The notes under the pieces: model-generated
The model's database searches: none
Seen by the model: the letters and a program-made list of their open reading frames with translations, nothing else
What the model was told of the DNA's origin: nothing
From: Spirochaetia bacterium
Lineage (GTDB): Bacteria; Spirochaetota; Spirochaetia; Treponematales; Breznakiellaceae
Direction of reading: 5' to 3'
Length of the DNA stretch: 21,774 bases
NCBI GenBank assembly: GCA_025997715.1
Contig: BNUY01000034.1
Span: 1 to 21,774, forward strand
In this document: positions 7,118 through 14,075 of the stretch, in pieces
How positions within the stretch are numbered: position 1 is the stretch's first letter
How the letters are laid out: each line of letters starts with the position of its first letter
Translations under genes and position numbers: made by a program

Positions 7118-7908
7118 AGTACCTGTACGAAACACATTTGCACACGGTGGAATCCAGCGCCTGCGGCCAGTCCGAGGGGCGCTCCTATATCCGGGGCTAT
7201 AAGGAAATGGGATTCGCCGGCATCATCGTGACGGATCATTTCTATAACGGAAACTCTGCGGTGAACCGCCACCTGCCCTGGCGGGAATGGGTCAACGGCT
7301 TCTGCCGGGGCTATGAGGACACCCGGCGTGAAGGGGAGAAGCTGGGGCTTGATGTGTTTTTCGGCTGGGAGGAAACCTTTGACGCTGATGACTACCTCAT
7401 CTACGGCCTGGACAAGGACTGGCTCCTTGCCCATCCCGAGGCGGCCCACTGGACCCGGCTGGAACAGTTCAATGAGGTACACCGTTACGGCGGCTGTGTT
7501 GTCCAGGCGCACCCCTTCAGGCAGGTGTACTACATTGATACGATTCATCTGTCCACCGGCTGCGTTGACGCCGTAGAGGCGGGTAACGCCTGCAACACAT
7601 CTGCTTCCAATGATGCCCTGGCCATGCGCTACGCAGAAAAACTGGGCCTCCCGGTTACCGCCGGATCGGACATCCACCACTGCGGCCAGATCGAAACAGG
7701 ACAGATTTTCGGGACCTGTCTGGATAAGAAGATGAATACCATACAGGATTACGTGAAGGCCGTCAGGGAGCATACCCTCGCGGGATTACGGATGACCCCG
7801 GGGCGCTGCGATTTTCACGGTGATGAAACAGTAACACTACCCGTGGATATTCGGGACGCTAAAGATCGCAGTACCGGACAGGATTTGTGGGAATTCCTGG
7901 AACAGTAA
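7114..7908 (+). CDS. PHP-domain phosphoesterase
   Basis: A 264-residue cytoplasmic metallo-hydrolase of the polymerase/histidinol-phosphatase (PHP) family. Metal-ligand motifs appear in order: ETHLHT (H8, H10), VTDHF, GWEET, VQAHPFR and AGSDIHH. The family includes histidinol phosphatase and nucleoside or oligonucleotide phosphatases; this substrate is unknown. ATG overlaps the synthetase stop (ATGA, 7114-7117), so it is translationally coupled to acid activation. A role in removing a phosphorylated by-product is possible but speculative. It ends 2 bp before the stop of proC on the opposite strand, with no visible terminator between them. Confidence 0.88.
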   Translation: MKYLYETHLHTVESSACGQSEGRSYIRGYKEMGFAGIIVTDHFYNGNSAVNRHLPWREWVNGFCRGYEDTRREGEKLGLDVFFGWEETFDADDYLIYGLDKDWLLAHPEAAHWTRLEQFNEVHRYGGCVVQAHPFRQVYYIDTIHLSTGCVDAVEAGNACNTSASNDALAMRYAEKLGLPVTAGSDIHHCGQIETGQIFGTCLDKKMNTIQDYVKAVREHTLAGLRMTPGRCDFHGDETVTLPVDIRDAKDRSTGQDLWEFLEQ

Positions 7909-7910
7909 TA

Positions 7911-8741
7911 CTACCCCAGTTCTTTTGACCGCCTGTACGCCGCTTCCACCGCATTCATCACGGTTCCCCGGAAAGCGCCGTTCTCCAGGGCGGCCACCCC
8001 TGCTATGGTGGTTCCTCCGGGGGAGGTAACCATGTCCTTCAGTTCCCCCGGGTGTTTTCCGGTTTCCTTCACCATCGCTGCGGCCCCCAGGACCGTTTGG
8101 GCGGCGTAGCGCAGGGCCTTATCCCGGGGCAGCCCCGCCCGAACCCCGCCGTCCGCCAGGGCTTCAATGAAGAGGTACACGAAAGCCGGCCCGGAACCGG
8201 AAAGACCGGTGACCGCATCCATATAATTCTCGCCGATACGGTCAACTATCCCTGAAGCGCCCAGGATTTTTTCCAAAACCGCCAGAGACTCCTCCGTCAC
8301 CTCCGCCGAGGCGGCCATGGCAATGAGCCCCTGGGAAATCAAGGCCGGAGTATTCGGCATGATCCGTACCACCGGTACGGCCCGTTCCACCGGCGCATCC
8401 AGGAGGAGTTGGATCTTCCTGATGTTCCAGCCGGCGGCCATGGAAACCAAGGTTACGGGCTTCTTGTTATCTGCCCGCATGAGTAAGGCCGGGGCAATCT
8501 CCTTCAGCAGCGTATCCAGCGCCTGGGGTTTTACGGCGAGGAAAACAAAATCCGCATCCATAACCGCATCACTGTTGGTGGGATACACCTTGGCGCCGCC
8601 CAGCTCCCTGGCCAGGGCTTCGGCTTTTGCCGTATCGGCATCGGAAACCCCGATGTTTCCCGCCGGAAGTATATTTGCTGCCCCGTGCATCAGGGCCCGT
8701 CCCATGTTTCCGCTGCCTATACAGGCGATAGTTGTGTTCAT
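7911..8741 (-). CDS. proC: Pyrroline-5-carboxylate reductase
   Basis: Catalyses the last step of proline synthesis, reducing 1-pyrroline-5-carboxylate with NAD(P)H in the cytoplasm. The 276-residue protein has the N-terminal Rossmann motif GSGNMG (residues 9-14) and FLAVKPQ. MPNTPALI comes next, then the helical dimerisation domain with GLSGSGPAFVYLFIEALADG and DMVTSPGGTTIAGV, the ProC signature. Length is normal for the family (about 270). ATG is preceded by AAGG at short spacing. It is monocistronic on the minus strand and convergent with the PHP gene. Confidence 0.97.
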   Translation of the reverse strand: MNTTIACIGSGNMGRALMHGAANILPAGNIGVSDADTAKAEALARELGGAKVYPTNSDAVMDADFVFLAVKPQALDTLLKEIAPALLMRADNKKPVTLVSMAAGWNIRKIQLLLDAPVERAVPVVRIMPNTPALISQGLIAMAASAEVTEESLAVLEKILGASGIVDRIGENYMDAVTGLSGSGPAFVYLFIEALADGGVRAGLPRDKALRYAAQTVLGAAAMVKETGKHPGELKDMVTSPGGTTIAGVAALENGAFRGTVMNAVEAAYRRSKELG

Positions 8742-8813
8742 GACCTTAGTAAAGCATAATTCGGAAGTTTATTCGAGAGTCCGGGGTCAGCGGGAGTTTA
8801 TTGCGGCAAAGAC

Positions 8814-8849
8814 GGCGGATTTGGCCGTATAAGGGGTAATCCGCCTTTT
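8814..8849 (+). terminator. Rho-independent terminator-like hairpin without an obvious gene
   Basis: GGCGGATT (8814-8821) pairs perfectly with AATCCGCC (8838-8845), followed by TTTT on the plus strand. No plus-strand gene precedes it, since proC is on the other strand. It may stop read-through from the PHP operon, remain from a lost gene, or insulate the antitoxin promoter just downstream. Confidence 0.55.
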
Positions 8850-8873
8850 CTTACCTTGTATGATGAATTTTGC

Positions 8874-8902
8874 TTGACATTTCATGCAACCTATAGTACG
8901 CT
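8874..8902 (+). promoter_or_regulatory. Probable promoter of the FitA-like antitoxin
   Basis: TTGACA (8874-8879), a 17-bp spacer and TACGCT (8897-8902). The -35 is perfect and the -10 weak. GAGG (8911-8914) follows, then ATG at 8922. Confidence 0.45.
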
Positions 8903-8921
8903 TGCGTATAGAGGTATAGTG

Positions 8922-9191
8922 ATGGCAATTTTGCAGGTTCGTGACATAGATGACAGACTGTATTCATCCCTTAAACAAAAAGCAAAAAATGATAATCGCT
9001 CAATTAGCCAGGAAGTGATTTCTATTTTGGAATTTCATCTTTCAAATCCAAATATATCTAATGAAAATTCAACCCGGGAATTCCTGAATCTATCGTGGGA
9101 TGATGATAGAACCGCTGCAGAAATCATTGATACTATATTGAAGGATCGGAAAAATAAAAAATCCTTTGGGGAATTTGATTTGACCGCATAA
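8922..9191 (+). CDS. FitA/VapB-like ribbon-helix-helix antitoxin (orphan)
   Basis: An 89-residue protein. The N-terminus MAILQVRDIDDRLYSSLKQK followed by RSISQEVISILEFHL is the short strand-helix-helix of FitA-type ribbon-helix-helix antitoxins, which bind DNA as dimers and normally neutralise a PIN-domain VapC/FitB RNase. The acidic C-terminal half would be the toxin-binding part. I start it at ATG 8922 because of GAGG at 8911-8914 and because the family begins there; an in-frame ATG at 8856 would lie upstream of the promoter. No toxin gene follows: the next gene is on the other strand, 2 bp away. Codon use is AT-rich, suggesting transfer. Confidence 0.75.
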   Translation: MAILQVRDIDDRLYSSLKQKAKNDNRSISQEVISILEFHLSNPNISNENSTREFLNLSWDDDRTAAEIIDTILKDRKNKKSFGEFDLTA

Positions 9192-9193
9192 TG

Positions 9194-10444
9194 TTACAAA
9201 AGCCGGATCGGGACGATAAGGTTGGCGGTATCAAAGGCGCTTAATTTTTCTGCCATACAGAGGATAGCCCCGGTTCCCCGCCGCAGAGAAACATTATCCA
9301 GGGACGAAAAAACTCTGGTAAGCCGGCTTTCGGGGGCGGCGGTCTTTTTGATTTCCAGCGGGAACAGGGTTCCGTCCCGTTCAAGAACCAGATCAATTTC
9401 TTTGTTGTCCCGGTCACGGTAGTAGTAGACGAAGGGTTCAAGCCCGGCATTGTAATAACTTTTTACAATTTCACTTACCGCAAAATTTTCCAGAAATGCT
9501 CCATCCATAGCCCCATTCTGCAGAGTTTCTACGCTGCTCCACTTGGTCAGGTAGACCGCAACTGCGGAATCATAAAAGTACAATTTTGGGGTCTTAATAG
9601 TCCGCTTGAGCGTATTATTGGAATAGGGGTGGAGATAAAAAATGATGCCCAATGTTTCCAGGATGCGCAGCCAGTTTTTCGCAGTGGTGTGATCGATATC
9701 GCTTTCCTCGGCGATGGACGCATAATTAACAAGCTGTCCGGTACGGGCGGCAACGGCAACCAGAAAGGTATAAAATTTGAGGGAGTTAATGGTTTCCGAA
9801 AGATCCTTAATATCCCGGTCCAGATAGGTATTGATGTAACTCTGATAAAAATTTTCCCGGTTTGAATATTGCCCGCTTGCCAGGGCGGGCATACCGCCGG
9901 TAAAGATACGGCTGAATATTTCGCTTAGTCCGGCCGGCTTACGGTGTTTTTGTTTTTCCATAAGGTAGTCAAGATCCGGCTTAAAGGGTCCGGACAAAAC
10001 AGGGCTTGGCGCTTTACGGGGAGCCTCCGTTTCGTTTTGAGACAGGGGCAGAAGCTGTAACAGGGCAATCCGTCCGGCCAGGGATTCCTGCACGCCCCGC
10101 ATGAGTTTAAAAAGCTGAGAACCGGTAAGCCAGAAATCACCCGGCCTATGGTTGGTATCAATATGTATCTTGATATAGGTAAACAGCTCCGGGGCGTATT
10201 GCACCTCATCAATAAAAACAGGCGGCCTGTACAGTTGGAAAAACATTTCCGGATCCTTCTGTGCCAGAGCCCGGTCCTTGATATTATCCAGGGAGACATA
10301 GACGCGGTCCCGGCCTTCTTCCCGCGCTAATTTCTGAAGCATGGTGGTTTTGCCGGTCTGCCGGGGGCCGGTGATGAGAACCGCAGGGTATTCTCCGCTT
10401 AAGCTTTGGAAAACAGGCTCCATATTCCGGTTTATGTAGGTCAT
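9194..10444 (-). CDS. AAA ATPase with DUF4143 C-terminal domain
   Basis: A cytoplasmic protein of 416 residues from ATG 10444. The N-terminal AAA-type domain has Walker A GPRQTGKTT (residues 26-34), Walker B VFIDE (D79, E80) and sensor-1 LTGSQ. A winged-helix-like linker follows (YASIAEESDIDHTTAKNWLR), then DUF4143 with the nuclease-like EIDLVLERDG...PLEIKK pattern. These proteins are common, often multi-copy accessory genes with no settled function. I choose ATG 10444 because GAGG (10451-10454) sits 6 bases upstream; an in-frame TTG at 10477 would add 11 residues without a ribosome site. It is convergent with the orphan antitoxin. Confidence 0.88.
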   Translation of the reverse strand: MTYINRNMEPVFQSLSGEYPAVLITGPRQTGKTTMLQKLAREEGRDRVYVSLDNIKDRALAQKDPEMFFQLYRPPVFIDEVQYAPELFTYIKIHIDTNHRPGDFWLTGSQLFKLMRGVQESLAGRIALLQLLPLSQNETEAPRKAPSPVLSGPFKPDLDYLMEKQKHRKPAGLSEIFSRIFTGGMPALASGQYSNRENFYQSYINTYLDRDIKDLSETINSLKFYTFLVAVAARTGQLVNYASIAEESDIDHTTAKNWLRILETLGIIFYLHPYSNNTLKRTIKTPKLYFYDSAVAVYLTKWSSVETLQNGAMDGAFLENFAVSEIVKSYYNAGLEPFVYYYRDRDNKEIDLVLERDGTLFPLEIKKTAAPESRLTRVFSSLDNVSLRRGTGAILCMAEKLSAFDTANLIVPIRLL

Positions 10445-10495
10445 TATGTACCTCGGCAGATCTGGGATATAGTCCAAGATTAGCCGAAGTTTGGG

Positions 10496-10541
10496 AAAAG
10501 CGCAAGGGGCAGGAACCGGGGCTAAACCGCCCCTACTGCGC
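10496..10541 (-). terminator. Rho-independent terminator of the BrnA-like gene
   Basis: Read on the minus strand, GCGCA-gt-AGGGGC pairs with GCCCCT-TGCGC around a roughly 18-base loop, then TTTT (10499-10496). The stem begins in the last codons of the gene at 10533-10892. Confidence 0.7.
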
Positions 10542-10892
10542 CTTGGATAAGATATCCGGGTGTTTTATGGCATAGGACAAAATATCCGCCATAATTCCCG
10601 TATACCCCTTTCCCAGGGCTTTATATGCCTGTAAGTCCTCGTCCGCCAGCCGCAAACCTACAAAGGCTTTTTGCTTGCGCTTTTCCCGTGCCATGGCTAC
10701 AAAATCGTTAAGAGCCTTTTCTGATAGTTCCGGCATGGCCTCAAGGTTCGGCTTTAACTTTGCCGCATTATTAACTTCCTGCAACATTTCCTTCGTTGGC
10801 TGGTCGCCAGTTTTTAGAATACTTCGAATTCTTGCCATAATATACTTTCCTAATTTATCATCATCCCAATCAAATTTCAGATGCTCATTCAT
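10533..10892 (-). CDS. BrnA-like antitoxin with a BrnT-like N-terminal remnant
   Basis: A 119-residue protein. The C-terminal part (KAFVGLRLADEDLQAYKALG then KGYTGIMADILSYAI) matches the ribbon-helix-helix end of BrnA antitoxins, which repress the brnTA operon and bind the BrnT RNase. From residue 20 (MARIRSIL) the layout is that of an ordinary BrnA, and that internal ATG (10835) has its own AGGAAAG ribosome site. Residues 1-14 (MNEHLKFDWDDDKL) instead look like the first residues of a BrnT toxin (pattern F-WD--K). In brnTA the toxin gene comes first, so an internal in-frame deletion could have fused the toxin start to the antitoxin. No toxin remains. A terminator follows. Confidence 0.7.
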   Translation of the reverse strand: MNEHLKFDWDDDKLGKYIMARIRSILKTGDQPTKEMLQEVNNAAKLKPNLEAMPELSEKALNDFVAMAREKRKQKAFVGLRLADEDLQAYKALGKGYTGIMADILSYAIKHPDILSKAQ

Positions 10893-10897
10893 AGGGG

Positions 10898-10926
10898 ATT
10901 ATACAATATGTTTAACAAATTGTAAA
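10898..10926 (-). promoter_or_regulatory. Strong promoter giving a near-leaderless BrnA-like transcript
   Basis: On the minus strand, TTTACA (10926-10921), a 17-bp spacer and a perfect TATAAT (10903-10898). The ATG at 10892 lies only 5 bases past the -10, where transcription should start, so mRNA for the long form would be leaderless. Confidence 0.7.
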
Positions 10927-10964
10927 GCATTTTTCCTACAATATATGTAGATTCCCCTCCGGCC

Positions 10965-11321
10965 CTAATCCGCCGAATGGAGTTTGATTATTTGTGATAT
11001 CAGGTCATCCAGGGATTCCTCGGCGGCCTTTTTCAGGGCCTTCTTTTTATCGTTAACCAATTCTGCTATTTGATGTAGATTCGTCCCTTTTTCCGTATCC
11101 GCTGCGATTGATTCCCCGCCCGGGGGCCGCAGGAGTTCATAGGCTTCCATATTCAACGCCTTGGCGATACGCATAAGGGTCTTATCGCTTACCCAGGTTT
11201 TGCAGTACTCAATATTTGCCATATAGGACATGGAAATATTGGCATATTCCGCCAACCGTGGCTGAGTTATATGGAGGGTTTCCCGAGCCGTCCGGATGTT
11301 AGTTGAGAGAATTTTTCGCAA
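10965..11321 (-). CDS. XRE-family helix-turn-helix regulator
   Basis: A 118-residue cytoplasmic DNA-binding protein. Residues about 5-60 form a lambda-repressor-type helix-turn-helix (RTARETLHITQPRLAEYANI followed by SYMANIEYCKTWVSDKTLMR). The C-terminal 55 residues are charged helix, possibly for dimerisation (DKKKALKKAAEESLDDLISQ). I place the start at TTG 11321 because GAAGGAG (11331-11337) lies 9 bases upstream. An in-frame GTG (11339) or TTG (11375) is possible but lacks such a site. It is divergent from the TPR lipoprotein gene, and a 17-bp perfect palindrome overlaps both promoters, so it probably represses itself and that operon. Confidence 0.85.
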   Translation of the reverse strand: MRKILSTNIRTARETLHITQPRLAEYANISMSYMANIEYCKTWVSDKTLMRIAKALNMEAYELLRPPGGESIAADTEKGTNLHQIAELVNDKKKALKKAAEESLDDLISQIIKLHSAD

Positions 11322-11384
11322 ATCAGCGTGCTCCTTCACAATTAAAAAAGATATGGTATTGCCACATTTTATCAAAACATACTA

Positions 11385-11420
11385 TTGACGTATTTTATGA
11401 AACTTGTGATAATATCACAA
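11385..11420. promoter_or_regulatory. Overlapping divergent promoters with palindromic operator
   Basis: Plus strand: TTGACG (11385-11390), 17 bp, GATAAT (11408-11413). Minus strand: TTGTGA (11420-11415), 17 bp, TAAAAT (11397-11392). The sequence TTGTGATAATATCACAA (11404-11420) is a perfect 8+1+8 palindrome. It covers the plus-strand -10 and the minus-strand -35, the expected position for an operator of the adjacent XRE regulator. Confidence 0.75.
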
Positions 11421-11447
11421 GAAATCATTTATATGGTGACAGCATAG

Positions 11448-11469
11448 GTTTAGTCATTGATGACTAAAC
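11448..11469 (+). promoter_or_regulatory. Perfect 9-bp stem with 4-base loop in the TPR operon leader
   Basis: TTTAGTCA-ttga-TGACTAAA (11449-11468), extended by one G-C pair, lies 47 bases before the start codon and about 28 bases past the -10. There is no T-run, so it is not a terminator. It could be a leader hairpin affecting mRNA stability or a second protein-binding site. Confidence 0.5.
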
Positions 11470-11516
11470 TAATAAGGTATTCTATGTAATGCCTAACAAT
11501 TTTAGGAGGTTGTTTT

Positions 11517-12287
11517 ATGAAGAAAACATTTGGAATAGAGACAGTTTGGATAAAGGGTAAAAAGATGGTTTTGGGTTTATTCTTATGCTCAATAATTGGG
11601 CTGATCCTTGCCTCCTGTGAGAAGCCGGAAGTTACCTTTAATAAAGGCGTAAGCCTTTATAATAATGGCGATTGGGAGAAGGCGGTCTCTAATTTTAATA
11701 AAGTAATAGAAAAAGAACCGGCCTATAAACAGGCATATCTGTATAGGGGTATGGCGTACAGACAGCTCAAACAAAACATGAAAGCGGTCGATGACCTTAC
11801 GCAGGCAATAAAAGAGGACGAGGCGGAATTCCTGGCTTTTTGTGAACGGGGGTTTTGCTATTATGATCTTGAAGAGTATGAAGAAGCTGCTGCTGATTTG
11901 CAGTATTACGTTAATAAGGCTGATACTGCCGGAGTGGATGCCTATAGAATACTTGGAAAAGCATACTTTTTCCTTGAGCAATCCAGAAACGCGATTAATG
12001 CCTTTACAAAGGCTTTGAATATTGCCCCTGATGATTTTGAATCCTATGCGAACCGCGGGCTCTCATATTACAACGTATCGGACTACAATGCGGCGCTTAG
12101 GGATCTCACCAAAGCCCTGGAAATTGAGCCGAACAATGAAGGCGTACAAGCAGGCCTTGCGGCGGCCAATGAAGCAATAGCAAAGCAGCAGGCAAATGCC
12201 TTTTGGGACTGGGTTTCCCCTTATGTCAATAATTCTATGCAAAACGCATTGGATAGGCAGAATCGAAAAATAAACCAGGGGTGGTAA
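11517..12287 (+). CDS. TPR-repeat lipoprotein
   Basis: A 256-residue protein with a long basic N-region (to KGKK), a hydrophobic core (VLGLFLCSIIGLILASC) and lipobox ILASC, so it is probably a lipoprotein. The mature part is almost entirely tetratricopeptide repeats, at least five, e.g. FNKGVSLYNNGDWEKAVSNF, AYLYRGMAYRQLKQNMKAVD and YANRGLSYYNVSDYNAALRD. TPRs form protein-docking solenoids; the partner is unknown. The C-terminus has an unrelated aromatic patch (FWDWVSPYVNN). AGGAGG (11504-11509) is ideally placed before ATG. An internal ATG at 11565 would give a more conventional signal peptide. Expression is probably controlled by the divergent XRE regulator, and the LRR-TPR gene follows after 67 bp. 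Confidence 0.9.
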   Translation: MKKTFGIETVWIKGKKMVLGLFLCSIIGLILASCEKPEVTFNKGVSLYNNGDWEKAVSNFNKVIEKEPAYKQAYLYRGMAYRQLKQNMKAVDDLTQAIKEDEAEFLAFCERGFCYYDLEEYEEAAADLQYYVNKADTAGVDAYRILGKAYFFLEQSRNAINAFTKALNIAPDDFESYANRGLSYYNVSDYNAALRDLTKALEIEPNNEGVQAGLAAANEAIAKQQANAFWDWVSPYVNNSMQNALDRQNRKINQGW

Positions 12288-12354
12288 ATGCGAGAAAAGA
12301 CTTTCGTCAGAATGTCTTAATAAAAAGCCGACGGGCATTATACGCAAGGAGTTT

Positions 12355-13575
12355 ATGATGAAGAAGGTGTTTGTTCTGATGGTGTTATTGGCGGTATTTG
12401 CGGGTTCATTGACCGCGCAAACTGATAGTGATTTTGAGATCGATCAGTTGAGTGATGGGACAGTGTTGGTTTCACGCTACAAAGGAAATGATAGGTTTGT
12501 CAGAGTCCCAGCAAAACTATATGACACGCCGGTTAGTAAAATAGGATGGCGCGCATTTTATGGTATCGATGAGGTCCAAGCTGTTATTCTCTCAAGGGGG
12601 ATAAAACAGATAGGTCTGGATGATGTCCCTATGAGCTATACCTATTCTAAAGGTTCTGTACTCTACATTGAATTACCAACGGGATTAACGAAAATAGGTC
12701 CTTTTGCAATGACAGATCAAACACTCGTTACCTTGACTATCCCTGATACGGTGACGAGTATAGGGGAAAGTGCTTTTCAGGATAATCAATTACGTGAAAT
12801 TATAATTCCAAAGAATGTTAAAACCATTGGAGTAAGTGCATTTAAAGGCAATGCTTTGAAAAGGGTGGTTCTTGAATCGGTATTTTCTATTACAAGTAGA
12901 TGGGGCCGTGGAACGGTATTTGCCGAAAACACAAACATTGAAAGTATAACAATGCCGGCAAACTGGCCAAATGAAGGCCTGGGACAATTGGGGTTCGATT
13001 CAAATTTTGTAAATTTTTATATCTCACAAAATAAAGCTGCCGGCACCTATTATAAGAATGGTCCGGTATGGAAATATTCAGCCAGACCAATTGCCCCTGA
13101 AAAGCTTGATTCAGCCCAAAAGTATATTGAAAGGGGTGATGTCGCATATGAGGCATGGGATTTAATGTCCGCCCTTTCTGACTATAACGAGGCTTTACGC
13201 CTGGAACCTAACAATATTACTGCTTTAGACAATTGTGTACTGACATACCTTCAAATGAGAAATTATGAAAAGGCAATTGCTGAGCTTGGAAAAAACATTA
13301 CATTGGACCCGAATAATGCTAAATATTATATCGGCCGCGCTTCCTGCTATGAGATAATGAAAAATTTTGATAAAGCTCTTGCGGATTATAATAAGATGAT
13401 TGAGCTTGAACCAGAAAATGCTAGTCGATACAATAGCCGTGGCATCTTCTATTATAGTACTATGAAAAATTATGCCAAGGCACTGGAAGATTTTACTACG
13501 GCATCTCGTCTGGCCCCATCCAGTGAAACGTATAAAAAGAACGTTGGCCTTGCTCAATCAAAAATTGGAGGCTGA
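12355..13575 (+). CDS. Exported BspA-like LRR and TPR protein
   Basis: A 406-residue protein with a signal peptide (MMKKVFVLMVLLAVFAGSLTAQ). Residues about 25-240 carry LRR_5 (BspA-type, treponemal) leucine-rich repeats, visible as LTKIGPFAMTDQTLVTLTIP, VTSIGESAFQDNQLREIIIP and VKTIGVSAFKGNALKRVVL. Residues about 255-400 carry four TPRs (YIERGDVAYEAWDLMSALSD, YNSRGIFYYSTMKNYAKALE and others). BspA-like repeats mediate adhesion or surface protein contacts, but combining them with TPRs on one chain is less usual. AAGGAG lies 8 bases before ATG. It follows the TPR lipoprotein without a strong terminator, so the pair probably forms an operon and acts in the envelope. Confidence 0.9.
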   Translation: MMKKVFVLMVLLAVFAGSLTAQTDSDFEIDQLSDGTVLVSRYKGNDRFVRVPAKLYDTPVSKIGWRAFYGIDEVQAVILSRGIKQIGLDDVPMSYTYSKGSVLYIELPTGLTKIGPFAMTDQTLVTLTIPDTVTSIGESAFQDNQLREIIIPKNVKTIGVSAFKGNALKRVVLESVFSITSRWGRGTVFAENTNIESITMPANWPNEGLGQLGFDSNFVNFYISQNKAAGTYYKNGPVWKYSARPIAPEKLDSAQKYIERGDVAYEAWDLMSALSDYNEALRLEPNNITALDNCVLTYLQMRNYEKAIAELGKNITLDPNNAKYYIGRASCYEIMKNFDKALADYNKMIELEPENASRYNSRGIFYYSTMKNYAKALEDFTTASRLAPSSETYKKNVGLAQSKIGG

Positions 13576-13830
13576 ATGGAAAACAGGTAGCAAAGCGGCG
13601 CGGCTACAAGCCTTTCAGACGGCACAAATAATGCTAGACCCTACTCGGTTTACGTAAAATAAGCGCCCGGCACCAAAAAGTTGGCGCCAAAAAGTGAAGA
13701 CGGCAAGAGCCGTTAGAAGGAAACCTAGCCCTGTATGGGGAGAAGAAGATTGAATTTGCGCGATATGGCAAAGGTTAAGTAGACCTCGCGGTATGCGGGG
13801 GAAAGATTTGAAAAAGAAATGGGGGGTAGC
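13576..13830 (+). other. Hairpin-rich non-coding stretch, possible structured RNA
   Basis: No gene of convincing length. Short hairpins are packed together. GCGCC/GGCGC occupies 13663-13667 and 13683-13687, with an alternative GGCACC/GGCGCC. ACGGC-aaga-GCCGT runs 13700-13713, and CCC/GGG flanks TGTAT at 13729-13739. CCTCGC pairs with GCGGGG (13784-13789 with 13795-13800). The purine-rich linkers and final GTATGCGGGGGAAAG vaguely recall group II intron text, but no intron can be demonstrated. A non-coding RNA or long structured leader for the zinc-ribbon gene is possible. Confidence 0.35.
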
Positions 13831-14052
13831 ATGATAAAAAAAGGGAAATTGCCAAAAAAGCTTGGTTCCACAGAGATTATAGAGTGTGTATGTGGTACAC
13901 GTTATTCTGTAACCTATCATGGCGAAGCAATAGACAGCGAGAGTTATGAGAATACTTGTAATAACTGCAAAGAGACCCTTTTTACGGAACACAGGGATTG
14001 TTACAGCGTAAAAGAAATAGTCCCAGGCTTAACTACAGGAAGCGCCCCATGA
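13831..14052 (+). CDS. Small zinc-ribbon-like protein
   Basis: A 73-residue basic protein from ATG 13831, which has GGGGGG (13820-13825) close upstream; an in-frame ATG at 13819 overlaps that site. Cysteines are arranged as CVCG (C19, C21) and CNNC (C43, C46), with another at C57. This CxC-x21-CxxC spacing fits a two-knuckle zinc ribbon. Zinc ribbons of this size often bind nucleic acid or serve as accessory regulators; no specific family is recognised. It follows the hairpin-rich stretch and is followed by a terminator at 14076, so it is probably transcribed alone or at the end of the LRR-TPR transcript. Confidence 0.6.
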   Translation: MIKKGKLPKKLGSTEIIECVCGTRYSVTYHGEAIDSESYENTCNNCKETLFTEHRDCYSVKEIVPGLTTGSAP

Positions 14053-14075
14053 GGCGGGTAAAGGCCTGTGAGCGC

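Noticed and set aside
10896..11420. BrnA-like gene and adjacent XRE gene as one HigBA-type toxin-antitoxin pair
   Set aside because: Both proteins are DNA-binding or antitoxin-like, each has its own promoter, and no RelE/HigB-type toxin frame is present.
13655..13830. Group II intron or its domain V
   Set aside because: GTATGCGGGGGAAAG is suggestive, but there is no complete domain V hairpin, no reverse transcriptase ORF and no clear GUGCG 5' end; kept only as a structured region.
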